From JAPLDB01 sp038230515 (GTDB taxonomy: Bacteria > Bacteroidota > Bacteroidia > AKYH767-A > 2013-40CM-41-45), in NCBI GenBank assembly GCA_038230515.1, contig JBBRND010000007.1:62001-126000 (forward strand): a stretch of 64,000 nt of DNA, in the 5' to 3' direction. Shown here in pieces: positions 56,064-64,000 of the stretch (position 1 is its first letter; every line of letters starts with the position of its first letter). The notes under the pieces are model-generated. The model searched no databases. It was not told where the DNA came from and saw nothing but the letters and a program-made list of their open reading frames with translations. A program made the translations under genes and the position numbers.

Positions 56064-57125
56064 TCAGAAGATGTCATAATCGCCAAAAGAGAAATGCCAG
56101 TTCGAGCCTTTTAAAAATGAATCTGAATCTTGAAATGGCTTGTGAACTTTTATAATGAATGGAAGTTTCTGTAGCAACATCATCTTCGGTACTGCTAAAA
56201 ACCCTGCTTTACTTAATTCTTTATGTTCACAATTCTTGCCTGCTAAAACAGTCATTAGAACATCAATCCTCTTTTCACTAAACTCATCCTCTATAGACTT
56301 CAGGAATTTCTTTGCCGAAAAATTATTCAGGCAACAAAACTCCATGATTACCCCTGCCCGTAAACCATAGACATTCAAAGCACGGATTACAGCAAACGCT
56401 TTCATCTCCTCATTCTCAGTCCACTTAAACAAATAATATTTTCTAACAGGATTGTTTATGTATCTCCAATTCAAATATTCCAGTGAGCGGTGAACGAAAA
56501 TATTTTTTTCACCTTCCCATCGGTTCAGAAATTTCAGGTAATTAGTTTTATCTAGTTCAGGGCTAAAAACCGAAAAATAATTCCCACTCCGGCTCTTTTG
56601 CTCAATTGTAAACTCAATTTCTGCTCCTTTTTTCTTCTTCGCTAAATTAAAAAGCGATTTCAAAATTCGAATCATTCGAAGCGGTTTTATCATCAAGGTT
56701 AAATTACCTACATGTTTAAAGTTTAATTTATTTATAAATCCTTTAAAGGAATTTTTATTGGGAACTCCGACCGTAAATAAAATATCCACATCATCGCATC
56801 GCTGATAAGTTCTCTCTGCAGCTTTCTTAAAAAGCCCCTTTCCTCTGTACTCAGCCTTGATCAATGTATTGAGAGAAAGCGATCCTTCAATTATTTTTCC
56901 TTGAAAAAAAAACTGGATTGGAAGAACTATATACTGACCTGCTAATTTTTCACTTTCATCCAGAGCAACAGTAATTAATGCATCTCCAAACGGGTTTTTA
57001 TAATACAGCCATTGCAAATATTTTTCATTCGAAATATCTGTTTCACCGTACTCCTCCTTTGCGAGTTTAGTAAGAGTGATTATCTTTCGCGAAGAGTAAG
57101 CGATAATTTGAATTGGTTCAACCAT
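56064..57125 (-). CDS. GNAT-family acetyltransferase
   Basis: A 353-residue protein with two GNAT-type halves. The first contains LIKAEYRGKGLFKKAAERTY (about 88-107), the acetyl-CoA pyrophosphate loop with the RGxG signature (ReYRGKGL). Residues of about 205-290 look like a second, degenerate GNAT fold (VIMEFCCLNNFSAKKFLKS). Its start overlaps the end of the glycosyltransferase gene by 8 bp and the deacetylase follows 13 bp later. It probably acylates a sugar amine or hydroxyl of the polymer or its precursor. Donor and acceptor are unknown. Confidence 0.78.
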   Translation of the reverse strand: MVEPIQIIAYSSRKIITLTKLAKEEYGETDISNEKYLQWLYYKNPFGDALITVALDESEKLAGQYIVLPIQFFFQGKIIEGSLSLNTLIKAEYRGKGLFKKAAERTYQRCDDVDILFTVGVPNKNSFKGFINKLNFKHVGNLTLMIKPLRMIRILKSLFNLAKKKKGAEIEFTIEQKSRSGNYFSVFSPELDKTNYLKFLNRWEGEKNIFVHRSLEYLNWRYINNPVRKYYLFKWTENEEMKAFAVIRALNVYGLRAGVIMEFCCLNNFSAKKFLKSIEDEFSEKRIDVLMTVLAGKNCEHKELSKAGFLAVPKMMLLQKLPFIIKVHKPFQDSDSFLKGSNWHFSFGDYDIF

Positions 57126-58203
57126 GTTTAAGTCGCTTAAACAATTCTAAATATTCATTGGTAATTCTTTTCCAGTTATAATAATTTACAATATGGCTCT
57201 CGGCAATCAACGAATAGCTCTGACGTTCATTACCTGATAAAGATTCCACTTGTCTAATACATTTTGCAAGCTCATCTACATTTTTAAAATAAAACATTTT
57301 GCTTTTAGTTGTTTCATGATTAAACTCATTGTCGTGACAAATGCAAATGTTACCCGCTGCCATTGCCTCAAGCAGCGAAGGATTCGTTCCTCCAACTGTA
57401 TGACCATGAACATATGCAAAACAATTTTTCCTTATTGAAAATAGTCTTCTCCTATCATAAATTCCTTCGCTGAAAATAATTTTTGACTGAGTAATATTTC
57501 TCAGTCCAAATCGAAATGACTCAGAAATGTCTCCAACAAGAACTAACTTTTTCGAGCTTTCCGACTCTAAAAACCCATCGATAATCATCTGTATATTATT
57601 CTCAGGGACCATTCTACACACAATGAGAAAATATGCACCTAAAAAAACAGATAATTCTCGGAGAACAGAATTATCTTCTGTTTGCTCAATATTTGCTCCA
57701 AATTCAATTGCAGAAATTTTGCCTTCAGAAACTTGGTAAAACTTTTTCCAATGATTTAATACAGAGAAACTATCAGCAATTAAATGATCAGAATATTTTT
57801 TCGCAAAACCATTTGCAATTTTTACATATAGCTTCTTCAAAAAAGAATATCTTCCTCGCAACTCTTCTCTGCCATCCAGGTGTGATATCAATATTTTACC
57901 CTTAGTTTTCAAAAATGGATAAAAAATTGCTCCGCCTACTCCACAAACCAAAATTAGATCTGAATCCCTTATAGCAAGCTTTAGTGAATCGAAATAAAAC
58001 TTTATTGGATTCTGGGCCTTTGAATATTTTGAATACAAAAGTTGTACCCCTTTGAATTTATCATTCTGTTCAATTGACTTTTGACAAATAACAATTGTTT
58101 CAACTCCACTTTCAACCAATCGAACAGAAAGTTCTTCTGCAAAAGTTTCAAAGCCACCGTAAGCGGCTGGAATTCCTCGAGATCCGATAATCGCAATTTT
58201 CAT
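57118..58203 (-). CDS. Glycosyltransferase family 4 (DUF1972 N-terminus)
   Basis: Retaining GT-B transferase of 361 residues. It starts MKIAIIGSRGIPAAYGGFE, the N-terminal DUF1972 signature, and has the C-terminal donor-binding region with GLRNITQSKIIFSEGIYD, HGHTVGGTNPSLLEAMAAGNI (EX7E-type) and the HDNEFNHE segment. The ATG at 58203 overlaps the stop of the next gene upstream by 4 bp. DUF1972 proteins are often annotated as rhamnosyl- or similar transferases; the sugar cannot be told here. Confidence 0.9.
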   Translation of the reverse strand: MKIAIIGSRGIPAAYGGFETFAEELSVRLVESGVETIVICQKSIEQNDKFKGVQLLYSKYSKAQNPIKFYFDSLKLAIRDSDLILVCGVGGAIFYPFLKTKGKILISHLDGREELRGRYSFLKKLYVKIANGFAKKYSDHLIADSFSVLNHWKKFYQVSEGKISAIEFGANIEQTEDNSVLRELSVFLGAYFLIVCRMVPENNIQMIIDGFLESESSKKLVLVGDISESFRFGLRNITQSKIIFSEGIYDRRRLFSIRKNCFAYVHGHTVGGTNPSLLEAMAAGNICICHDNEFNHETTKSKMFYFKNVDELAKCIRQVESLSGNERQSYSLIAESHIVNYYNWKRITNEYLELFKRLKHG

Positions 58204-59321
58204 GAAGTAAAAAGTTTTATCCATTGTTTCGCAATCTCGTTCCAGTCATGTTTTGCATTCACATATTGAAAACCACTCTCTGCAATTTCTCCACGCTCTC
58301 TGTCATTCTTCATTACCCTGTTTATTGCTTCCGCAAGTTCCTCTCTATTTCCGCTTTGAAAGAGAATTCCGTTTTGTTCATGCGTAATCATTTCCATATT
58401 AGCGGGAAGATCAGATGCGATGATTGCTTTGTTATAACTCATCGCCATAATCATTACTCCGCTTTGAAACACTTTTCGATAAGGAATTACAACTGCATCT
58501 GAAATTTGAAACAGAATATCTCTCATTGCGGGTGAAATATATTGCACAAACAATTTCACTCTTCTCTCCAGTGCGTATTTCTCAATCAATGTTTGATATT
58601 CAGCAAATGAATGTTTCCTCATTCGCCCGGCAATTATAAGTTCTATTGAAGCATCCGTCATAGCAAGCGCTTCAAGAAGCAAGTCCAGTCCCTTCGATTT
58701 CTTAATCTGCCCAAAAAAAAGAAGAAACTTTCTGTTAAATTCAAATTCGAACTTGCGTTTCATTTTTTTTACATCAGTTTTATGTTCAACAGAACTTATA
58801 AAATTTCCATGAGGGATAATTGCTAGTTTATTCTTCTCTTCTCTATCCAAACTCTCCATCAATTCCCGATAACAATATTTGTTGTGTACTATCAACTTCT
58901 CAGACATTTGAAAAATTTTACTTCTCCATTTTCGAGAAGAGGAATTACCTAACAAACTGTCTGAGTCATGAACTATCAGATAAATCTTTATTGACATTTT
59001 TTTTATCACGTTCATAATTATCCATTCTGCCATTCCGAACCTGAACGCGTGAAGAATACAACGGTCAATTCCTCTTACCTCCATTTCCCTTTTCAAAGCG
59101 AAATAAACTCTTAACACCTTCAAAAAAGAAAATATATTTTCTCTTATCCTGAATTTGAAAACCGAAAAAATATTTTCATCAGAAGCTGGGGTAGGGAAAT
59201 TAGAATAAACAATCGAGGTGCAATCTGCTTTCTTAAGCGCAAAGTACAACTCTATGTCATAACATTCCATTCCAGCTTTCAAACCGACATGATCAATGAT
59301 GGCAACTTTCACTTCACTCAT
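58200..59321 (-). CDS. Glycosyltransferase family 4
   Basis: Retaining GT-B glycosyltransferase of 373 residues (MSEVKVAIIDHVGLKAGMEC). The C-terminal half has FFGQIKKSKGLDLLLEAL, VKLFVQYISPAMRDILFQIS and SDAVVIPYRKVFQSGVMIMAMSYNKAIIASD (in part), the GT4 donor site. No membrane helix. It overlaps the neighbouring transferase gene by 4 bp and follows the sulfotransferase gene by 3 bp. It probably builds the repeat unit together with its neighbour. Confidence 0.9.
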   Translation of the reverse strand: MSEVKVAIIDHVGLKAGMECYDIELYFALKKADCTSIVYSNFPTPASDENIFSVFKFRIRENIFSFLKVLRVYFALKREMEVRGIDRCILHAFRFGMAEWIIMNVIKKMSIKIYLIVHDSDSLLGNSSSRKWRSKIFQMSEKLIVHNKYCYRELMESLDREEKNKLAIIPHGNFISSVEHKTDVKKMKRKFEFEFNRKFLLFFGQIKKSKGLDLLLEALAMTDASIELIIAGRMRKHSFAEYQTLIEKYALERRVKLFVQYISPAMRDILFQISDAVVIPYRKVFQSGVMIMAMSYNKAIIASDLPANMEMITHEQNGILFQSGNREELAEAINRVMKNDRERGEIAESGFQYVNAKHDWNEIAKQWIKLFTS

Positions 59322-59324
59322 ACT

Positions 59325-60224
59325 TTACTTTAGCCAATCGGATAAATCAAGATTCAGCAGTTTCTGAAGAGACAATATATCTTCACGATAAATTTCCATT
59401 AACTTTTCTCTCATCCCTTTATTCAATTCAATCCTTCTGTTTTTACTCACATTGAAACGGAAAAATAAAAGTCTCATTTTTTTTCTTAACCAATCAGGAA
59501 GCAGATACAGAAGTTTAAACTTAATCCAGCTTTCAGAAGTAACCAGTCGACTCAAAAATTTCGATTTCGACTCTAAAGACTCATTCTGCCTCTTTTCCCT
59601 TGCGAAAGAAAAATTTTCGCTGACCTCAAGAAACCTGCATAACTTCTTCAGTACCGAATTCGGGTCATTTTGGAAATCATCAAAAAGTACGACATGAACG
59701 TGATCAAAATTTTCAATGTAGGCCTCTACTTGCCGGAAGTAAAAACTTCGGTCAACATAAAAATAATCGAAGCTGTAATTTTGATTCATTCGTTCCTTCT
59801 CTGCATTGATTGCCTCCGCAAACGAAAGATCTTCTCTTCCATCCCGCACCCGCCACTTGTATTGTGAGAATGCGCGGTCAACTGGATTGCGCAGAAATAT
59901 CACAATTCTAATTTTGCGATAATCAGAAAAATGTTTTTTAATGCTTGAGATTGTTTTGTCATACAAGTACAAATAAGGAGTACTCATTTCTCCTATTTTA
60001 ACCCGCTTATCCACATTCAAAAACAACCTTTCATAATCTGAATAACATCTAATCGCAAAAGCAAATTTTCCATTCACATACTTTCCTTTATCCTTCTCAA
60101 AAGCAAAAAAACAAGGTTCCTTCAAACGAGGCAAAAATAGTTCCCCATGCTGTGACAAATACGAATGAAGTGCAGTAGTTCCTGCTCTAGCAGTTCCAAC
60201 AACTAAAAAATCCAGAGTGCGCAT
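59325..60224 (-). CDS. PAPS-dependent sulfotransferase
   Basis: A 299-residue sulfotransferase with the 5'-phosphosulfate loop VVGTARAGTTALHSYL (about 7-22) and the 3'-phosphate-binding strand and helix IRIVIFLRNPVDRAFSQY (about 107-124), matching heparan-type sulfotransferases. It transfers sulfate from PAPS to a hydroxyl or amine of a carbohydrate and releases PAP. It sits inside a polysaccharide operon (3 bp after the polymerase, 3 bp before a glycosyltransferase), so the product is probably a sulfated surface polysaccharide. PAPS synthesis genes are not in the window, and the cysQ gene that would clear PAP is a relic. Confidence 0.9.
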   Translation of the reverse strand: MRTLDFLVVGTARAGTTALHSYLSQHGELFLPRLKEPCFFAFEKDKGKYVNGKFAFAIRCYSDYERLFLNVDKRVKIGEMSTPYLYLYDKTISSIKKHFSDYRKIRIVIFLRNPVDRAFSQYKWRVRDGREDLSFAEAINAEKERMNQNYSFDYFYVDRSFYFRQVEAYIENFDHVHVVLFDDFQNDPNSVLKKLCRFLEVSENFSFAREKRQNESLESKSKFLSRLVTSESWIKFKLLYLLPDWLRKKMRLLFFRFNVSKNRRIELNKGMREKLMEIYREDILSLQKLLNLDLSDWLK

Positions 60225-60227
60225 GTG

Positions 60228-61508
60228 CTATTTGTGTTCAACAAAAGTAGCCGAATCGTTGAAATGATAATATCGGAAATAATAGAGCAAGCAAACGATA
60301 AACATGATGCTGCTCGTGTCGCGAATATTAACAGCTGTAAAAAACATACTAAGAAAAAAAAACAATGTCATATACTCGCACGTTTTAAAAAAAATATTTT
60401 TTGAGCTCACATACCTAGAAATACTCAGAGAAAACAGGAAAGGAAGGTATATCAAAAATGTTCCCAATGCCCCAAACACAAAAATGTTTCCTAGAATGCC
60501 GATATCGACAGGATAAAAGTATCCAAGTAGATCCCGCCATCCTCCATTCCATTGGTTGCTTATAAATCCGTTTCCCAGAATCGGATTCTTTTCAATGTAC
60601 GACAAAGCGGTATTAAATTCCGAGAACCGAACAGCTGAGGATGCTTCATCTGTTGATTCGCCAATGAAGACACTAAACACATTTTGATACAGCAATTGAT
60701 ACTTTTCAAACAGCGAAGTATATCCAAGAGAGAATAAAAGAATGAGCGCAAAAAGAATAACAGGAACCCATATCAAAATGTTGCGCAATTTTTCTTTCAG
60801 TGTAAAATTCCTGATAAAATAAATCATCATTGTGATCGTAACAACTACAAGCGTGGTACGCGATTGCAAAAAGAAAATGAGATAAAACAAAATTAGAGCA
60901 ACTGGAATGTAAAAGCGGTTTTTCTTCTCTTCAGAAATTTTAAAAAGCGAATAAAACAAAAGCATCATTACAATCCCGAATTGGAAACGGTAACGGTATC
61001 CACGGATTGGACTATATACAACAAACTCCTGATCAATAAAACGAACAGGATTAACAAACAGAAAGAAAAAATAAAAAATAACCAACAGCCCAACCGAAAT
61101 TGCAACAAATGAATTTTCTACTTGCCCAAGTGTAATGTACCCTTTATTTAAAAGCGTGATGAGTAAGATTCCGGAGAAAGATAGAATGACAGATCGTTGG
61201 GCCATAATTCCGAAATAATAGGGCTGCTTAAAAACAATATGACCTTGATGAGCAGCAAAAAAATTTACAAGGACGACCATCCACATCAATACATCAAGTT
61301 TTGTGATGTAGAATTTTTTTAAGTTCGTGAAAATGTGAAATAAGTAGAAAACCGCAAGTACGATGATTGAGAATGTGGAAAGTGTTTGATGCAATGTTTC
61401 AAGTGGAAGTGTCGCAAAAATTCTGAAGGTTGACGTGTAAATCAAAAACAGAATGAAGTAAGAAAGAAAAGGAGAAAATGCTTTGCCCTGTATTGCCGTT
61501 CCGCTCAT
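60228..61508 (-). CDS. O-antigen polymerase/ligase-type membrane protein
   Basis: Polytopic membrane protein of 426 residues with about 11 helices and a large periplasmic loop of about 70 residues between ESTDEASSAVRF and NGFISNQWNGGWRDLLGYF (about 265-320). This is the Wzy/WaaL layout. The ATG at 61508 is used; a TTG 9 nt upstream is also in frame. A TATCTTTG sequence at 61515-61522 on the minus strand ends 6 nt before the ATG. It likely polymerises or ligates the repeat unit on undecaprenyl pyrophosphate. Confidence 0.83.
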   Translation of the reverse strand: MSGTAIQGKAFSPFLSYFILFLIYTSTFRIFATLPLETLHQTLSTFSIIVLAVFYLFHIFTNLKKFYITKLDVLMWMVVLVNFFAAHQGHIVFKQPYYFGIMAQRSVILSFSGILLITLLNKGYITLGQVENSFVAISVGLLVIFYFFFLFVNPVRFIDQEFVVYSPIRGYRYRFQFGIVMMLLFYSLFKISEEKKNRFYIPVALILFYLIFFLQSRTTLVVVTITMMIYFIRNFTLKEKLRNILIWVPVILFALILLFSLGYTSLFEKYQLLYQNVFSVFIGESTDEASSAVRFSEFNTALSYIEKNPILGNGFISNQWNGGWRDLLGYFYPVDIGILGNIFVFGALGTFLIYLPFLFSLSISRYVSSKNIFFKTCEYMTLFFFLSMFFTAVNIRDTSSIMFIVCLLYYFRYYHFNDSATFVEHK

Positions 61509-61514
61509 AAAAGT

Positions 61515-61522
61515 CAAAGATA
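61515..61522 (-). promoter_or_regulatory. Possible -7 box TATCTTTG inside the cluster
   Basis: TATCTTTGA on the minus strand ends 6 nt before the polymerase ATG. It lies in the 35-bp gap after the flippase, so it could be an internal promoter. No -33 element is seen. Confidence 0.3.
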
Positions 61523-61543
61523 AGCGAACAACTTTGAAAAAGA

Positions 61544-62893
61544 TCAGCGCTTAATTCCGAATGAAAAGAAAGTCGAGAAACCAAACTCTCTCTTCACGCT
61601 GAAAATGCAAAGTACGTTCCATGCTATCATTCCAACAACCTGTGCAATGGAAGCACCGAGAATTCCATAAAGTGGAATTAAAATAATACAAGCCATAACA
61701 TTGAGAATAGCAGAAATGATTGCGTTGTTTCGAAGATTTCTTTCACGATCAGCCATGTTTAATATTTGCGATGGAAGTCCGGCAAACGCAACGAACAATT
61801 GGCCCCCCAAAAGAAGTTTAAGCGCTAATTCATTTCCTGAAAAATCTTTCCCAAAGACCGCGAGAATAGAATCCGGAAATAAAAATAGCGGAAGAAAGAC
61901 AAACACTGAAGAAACAAAAATCAATTGAGCAGATTCTCTTGAAAGTTTTTTCAACTCTTTTGTTTTGCCGGAAGCAAATGCAGCAGCGAGCCGCGGAGAT
62001 GCAACACTATTAATGGCAAGCACTGAAATGTTTGTAAAAGTCGAAATACGCACGATAGCATTATAAACTCCCACTTCTGTTTCGCTGTAATACGAAGCCA
62101 TGATCAACGTGCCTGCCCATGTCATTATCATTTGCATTAGTGTAGTGATAAACATGGGGGAAGAAGTACGCAATAATTTTTTTGAATCAATAATTCCGAA
62201 ACTTTTATGTTGATTCCAATGACTGTATTTTCTTAGCATTATCAAACTGATCATTGCAGCAACAACGATGCTGATAAACTGAATAGTGACCGGAATAAAT
62301 TTCTCTGTTTCAAAAAACAATACCACAATCAAAAACAGTGTAGCAAGAATTGAAACAGCAGATGTTTGAAGAAACGTGTAAGTTCTTATTTTTTCTAGGC
62401 CGCGAATGCACTCACCATTTAAAAGAAGAACGACAAGCGGAAGCACAAAAAGTGAATTTATCTGAAGCAAATTATTGAGATCTGGTTTGTGAAATAAATG
62501 TCTGGCAAGAAATGACGATGAGAAAAAAAGCAACACTGTAATGGCGATGCAAGCCGGAACAATGAATCGCAATGCTCTCAGGTAAACATGTTTGATGGCA
62601 GAAAAATTTTGACGCGAAAAAAACTCAGCGATATAGCGCATCAATGCCACGTCCATTCCAAGTTTTCCGATGATGGAAGCAAAACTTAAAATGGCAATAC
62701 AGATGGAAACAATTCCCAGTGCATCAGCTCCGTAAAATCTCGAAGTAATGAGCGTAACAAAAAAACCAGTTGCAAGCCCGACTCCACGAATGAGTAGCGA
62801 AAAAAAACTTGTGCACACAAGATGCCGGAATGATTCATCGTTTTTGAAACGCAGGATCCACCCTTTCAGATTATCGCGCAATAAACCAATCAT
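61544..62893 (-). CDS. Polysaccharide flippase (Wzx/MATE-like)
   Basis: A 449-residue membrane protein of the polysaccharide transporter/MviN-MATE superfamily with about 12-14 helices (start MIGLLRDNLKGWILRFKND; GVGLATGFFVTLITSRFYGADALG). It likely flips the lipid-linked repeat unit to the periplasm. An upstream in-frame ATG at 63016 would add 41 residues, but those residues are out-of-frame remains of the cysQ relic, so the ATG at 62893 is the true start. The last 23 bp of the relic overlap the 5' end of this gene. First gene of the cluster. Confidence 0.9.
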   Translation of the reverse strand: MIGLLRDNLKGWILRFKNDESFRHLVCTSFFSLLIRGVGLATGFFVTLITSRFYGADALGIVSICIAILSFASIIGKLGMDVALMRYIAEFFSRQNFSAIKHVYLRALRFIVPACIAITVLLFFSSSFLARHLFHKPDLNNLLQINSLFVLPLVVLLLNGECIRGLEKIRTYTFLQTSAVSILATLFLIVVLFFETEKFIPVTIQFISIVVAAMISLIMLRKYSHWNQHKSFGIIDSKKLLRTSSPMFITTLMQMIMTWAGTLIMASYYSETEVGVYNAIVRISTFTNISVLAINSVASPRLAAAFASGKTKELKKLSRESAQLIFVSSVFVFLPLFLFPDSILAVFGKDFSGNELALKLLLGGQLFVAFAGLPSQILNMADRERNLRNNAIISAILNVMACIILIPLYGILGASIAQVVGMIAWNVLCIFSVKREFGFSTFFSFGIKR

Positions 62894-63257
62894 TGAGGAG
62901 TTTTGATTTGTTGTAACGAAGTTCTTCCCCCTCTTGAATTTGCAAAAACATTTTTGCCCGCTGCTTTCACCGTTATGTTTGCTAAATTCCTCGGTGCCGT
63001 CAAGAGGGTTAACCATCTAGAGTTTATCCATTTTTTCTTTCATCACAGGAAATCATTTCTCCTTCTTCTCTTAAAACAGGAATTGAAGTGTCAGATAAAA
63101 TCGTATGAATGGTAGGAAAAGCATTTTTATCAACCTGTGTCAATACACTCTTATCTTCCTTTTGATCAAAATAAAATCCAGAGTTGTAACCATCTAGTAT
63201 AGGACTACGCGTGTCAGTGGTCGCATTCTCTGTTAATATTGTTAGCTTTTGCTTCAT
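62871..63257 (-). pseudogene. cysQ: cysQ relic (3'(2'),5'-bisphosphate nucleotidase), deleted and frameshifted
   Basis: Three reading frames give collinear pieces of CysQ. The first (63257-63024, 77 codons) has FDQKEDKSVLTQVDKNAF, SIPVLREEG and DERKN, then a stop where the family has Trp after Asn. The second (from 63016) has VNPLDGTEEFSKHNGE: the metal-binding Asp of DPLDGT is Asn. Directly after NGE it jumps to the family C-terminus in another frame (VKAAGKNVF), and after an indel in a G run it ends in a third frame with LRYNKSKLLNDWFIA. Only about 390 bp remain of about 780, so the central catalytic part is missing. CysQ breaks down PAP, the by-product of the sulfotransferase at 59325. Confidence 0.88.
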
Positions 63258-63325
63258 CTTTATAATTACAATGCAATCATCGGAAAAAAAACAAAACGGA
63301 AATTGTTTGGAAAAATTGTTTCTCA

Positions 63326-64000
63326 CTATCTCACGAGTGTAACCATTCCAATTTTTTCAATCGCTATTCCTTTTTCATTGCGCGCTTTTAGAAAATAAAT
63401 ATATACGCCCTCATCACAATGATGACTGTCTAAAGTTCCATCCCATCCTTCGGATGGATTCTTAGTCATAAAAATTTGCTCTCCGAAACGATCATAAACT
63501 TCAAGCGAATATCCTTCAAGCCCGATGAATGCTTCTGCAGGATTAAATGTGTTATTCAATCCACCTGGATGAAATGCGTTCGGAATATAAACGGCTGACT
63601 TGGGAGTAAGGCAAATTTCGTTAGAGAGTGATGAATCCAAAAAACCATATTGATTTCCGGGCGCTTCAACTGCAACAATGAAATAACAAAATTCTCCCTG
63701 CGAGAAAAACTGATCGCGTACATCATCAATGAAGGTACTGTCTCCTGAATAAATAACTTTAAAAGGTGATGATTCAGGAACTCCATTAATGCTCCGGTAG
63801 ATATGATATTCAGAAGTTCCACTGAACCATGTTTGATAACTATTCCATGAAAGCTCATTTGTAAAATCATCAATCAAAGAAGTATCCACCTTTAAGTTCC
63901 GGCAAACTTGAGAGGGCAATGCATCATTTCCACAACTGTCAACAGATGAAACACGGTAATAATAAACGCGGTTCGTGCTGATGTTGTCATTAAAAACAAT
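63326..64000 (-). CDS. Gliding-motility/T9SS type B C-terminal domain protein, C-terminal part (runs off right edge)
   Basis: The frame is open from the right edge (first visible codons encode VFNDNISTNRVYYYRVSSVD) to a stop at 63326, 224 visible residues; the start lies outside. The first part resembles fibronectin-type repeats with Cys (LPSQVCRNL, SNEICLTP). The last 90 residues form the T9SS type B (CHU_C) sorting domain: VYIPNAFHPGGLNNTFNP, LEVYDRFGEQIF, EGWDGTL, CDEGVYIYFLKA and a short end IGMVTLVR. The protein is secreted by the T9SS, and these are usually large multi-domain proteins. Confidence 0.92.
   Translation of the reverse strand: MVFNDNISTNRVYYYRVSSVDSCGNDALPSQVCRNLKVDTSLIDDFTNELSWNSYQTWFSGTSEYHIYRSINGVPESSPFKVIYSGDSTFIDDVRDQFFSQGEFCYFIVAVEAPGNQYGFLDSSLSNEICLTPKSAVYIPNAFHPGGLNNTFNPAEAFIGLEGYSLEVYDRFGEQIFMTKNPSEGWDGTLDSHHCDEGVYIYFLKARNEKGIAIEKIGMVTLVR

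Noticed and set aside
62894..63016. N-terminal extension of the flippase to the ATG at 63016
   Set aside because: The 41 added residues are the VNPLDGTEEF piece and out-of-frame remains of cysQ, not part of a flippase.
1..64000. tRNA, rRNA, insertion sequences or prophage genes
   Set aside because: Inspection of the intergenic spaces found no tRNA-like T-loop and acceptor pattern, no transposase and no terminal inverted repeats. A tRNAscan or ISfinder run was not possible here.

Overview
The window looks like chromosomal DNA of a member of the Bacteroidota. It is AT-rich, has three or four proteins with type IX secretion (T9SS) sorting signals, a CarboxypepD_reg-TonB receptor, a DUF2490 protein and the hpt-adk-obgE gene order, almost no Shine-Dalgarno sequences, and repeated TAnnTTTG promoter boxes of the Bacteroidota primary sigma factor. 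I see no rRNA, tRNA, insertion sequence, phage gene or CRISPR array. The species cannot be named from the sequence alone.

Layout. 1-4072 (-): a giant PKD/Ig-repeat surface protein that runs off the left edge. 4201-7769 (-): an operon of PAP2 phosphatase, PafA-type alkaline phosphatase and an MFS transporter. 7998-8186: a 21-bp tandem array. 8216-9157 (-): an unknown protein with two GDWG modules. 9311-11439 (-): hpt-adk-obgE. 11521-12804 (+): rarA, convergent with maf and pyrD. 14604-22250 (-): a CzcCBA-type metal efflux system with its two-component regulators. 22260-25588: a DUF2490 gene divergent from mntR and an NRAMP transporter fused to a universal stress protein domain. 25664-27964 (+): a TonB-dependent receptor. 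28011-28338: two more short-period arrays. 28429-31160: a second PAP2 phosphatase and pyrG. 31263-42814: three T9SS cargo proteins, two of them a tandem pair of about 1,650 residues. 42934-49311: yidC, a WG-repeat protein and paaZ. About 49500-49870: a 42-bp array. 49967-52140: panE, an orphan 150-residue protein and HU. 52290-62893: a cell-surface polysaccharide cluster (GT-C transferase, Wzi/RemB-like outer-membrane protein, deacetylase, acetyltransferase, two glycosyltransferases, sulfotransferase, polymerase, flippase). 62871-63257: the remains of a cysQ gene. 63326-64000 (-): the C-terminal part of a type B T9SS protein that runs off the right edge.

How the genes work together. The metal block has two circuits with visible operators: four 11-bp-spaced TTARAA repeats in front of the efflux operon, as expected for an OmpR-family regulator, and a perfect TTTAGA-N4-TCTAAA palindrome between the DUF2490 gene and mntR-mntH. 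The polysaccharide genes from the flippase to the deacetylase are tightly packed on one strand and should make a sulfated, deacetylated surface polymer. The sulfotransferase releases PAP, which CysQ normally removes, and a cysQ gene stood at the head of this operon but is now a deleted and frameshifted relic. The three tandem arrays have periods of 21, 21 and 42 bp, whole multiples of the 10.5-bp helical turn, and two of them lie between convergent genes.
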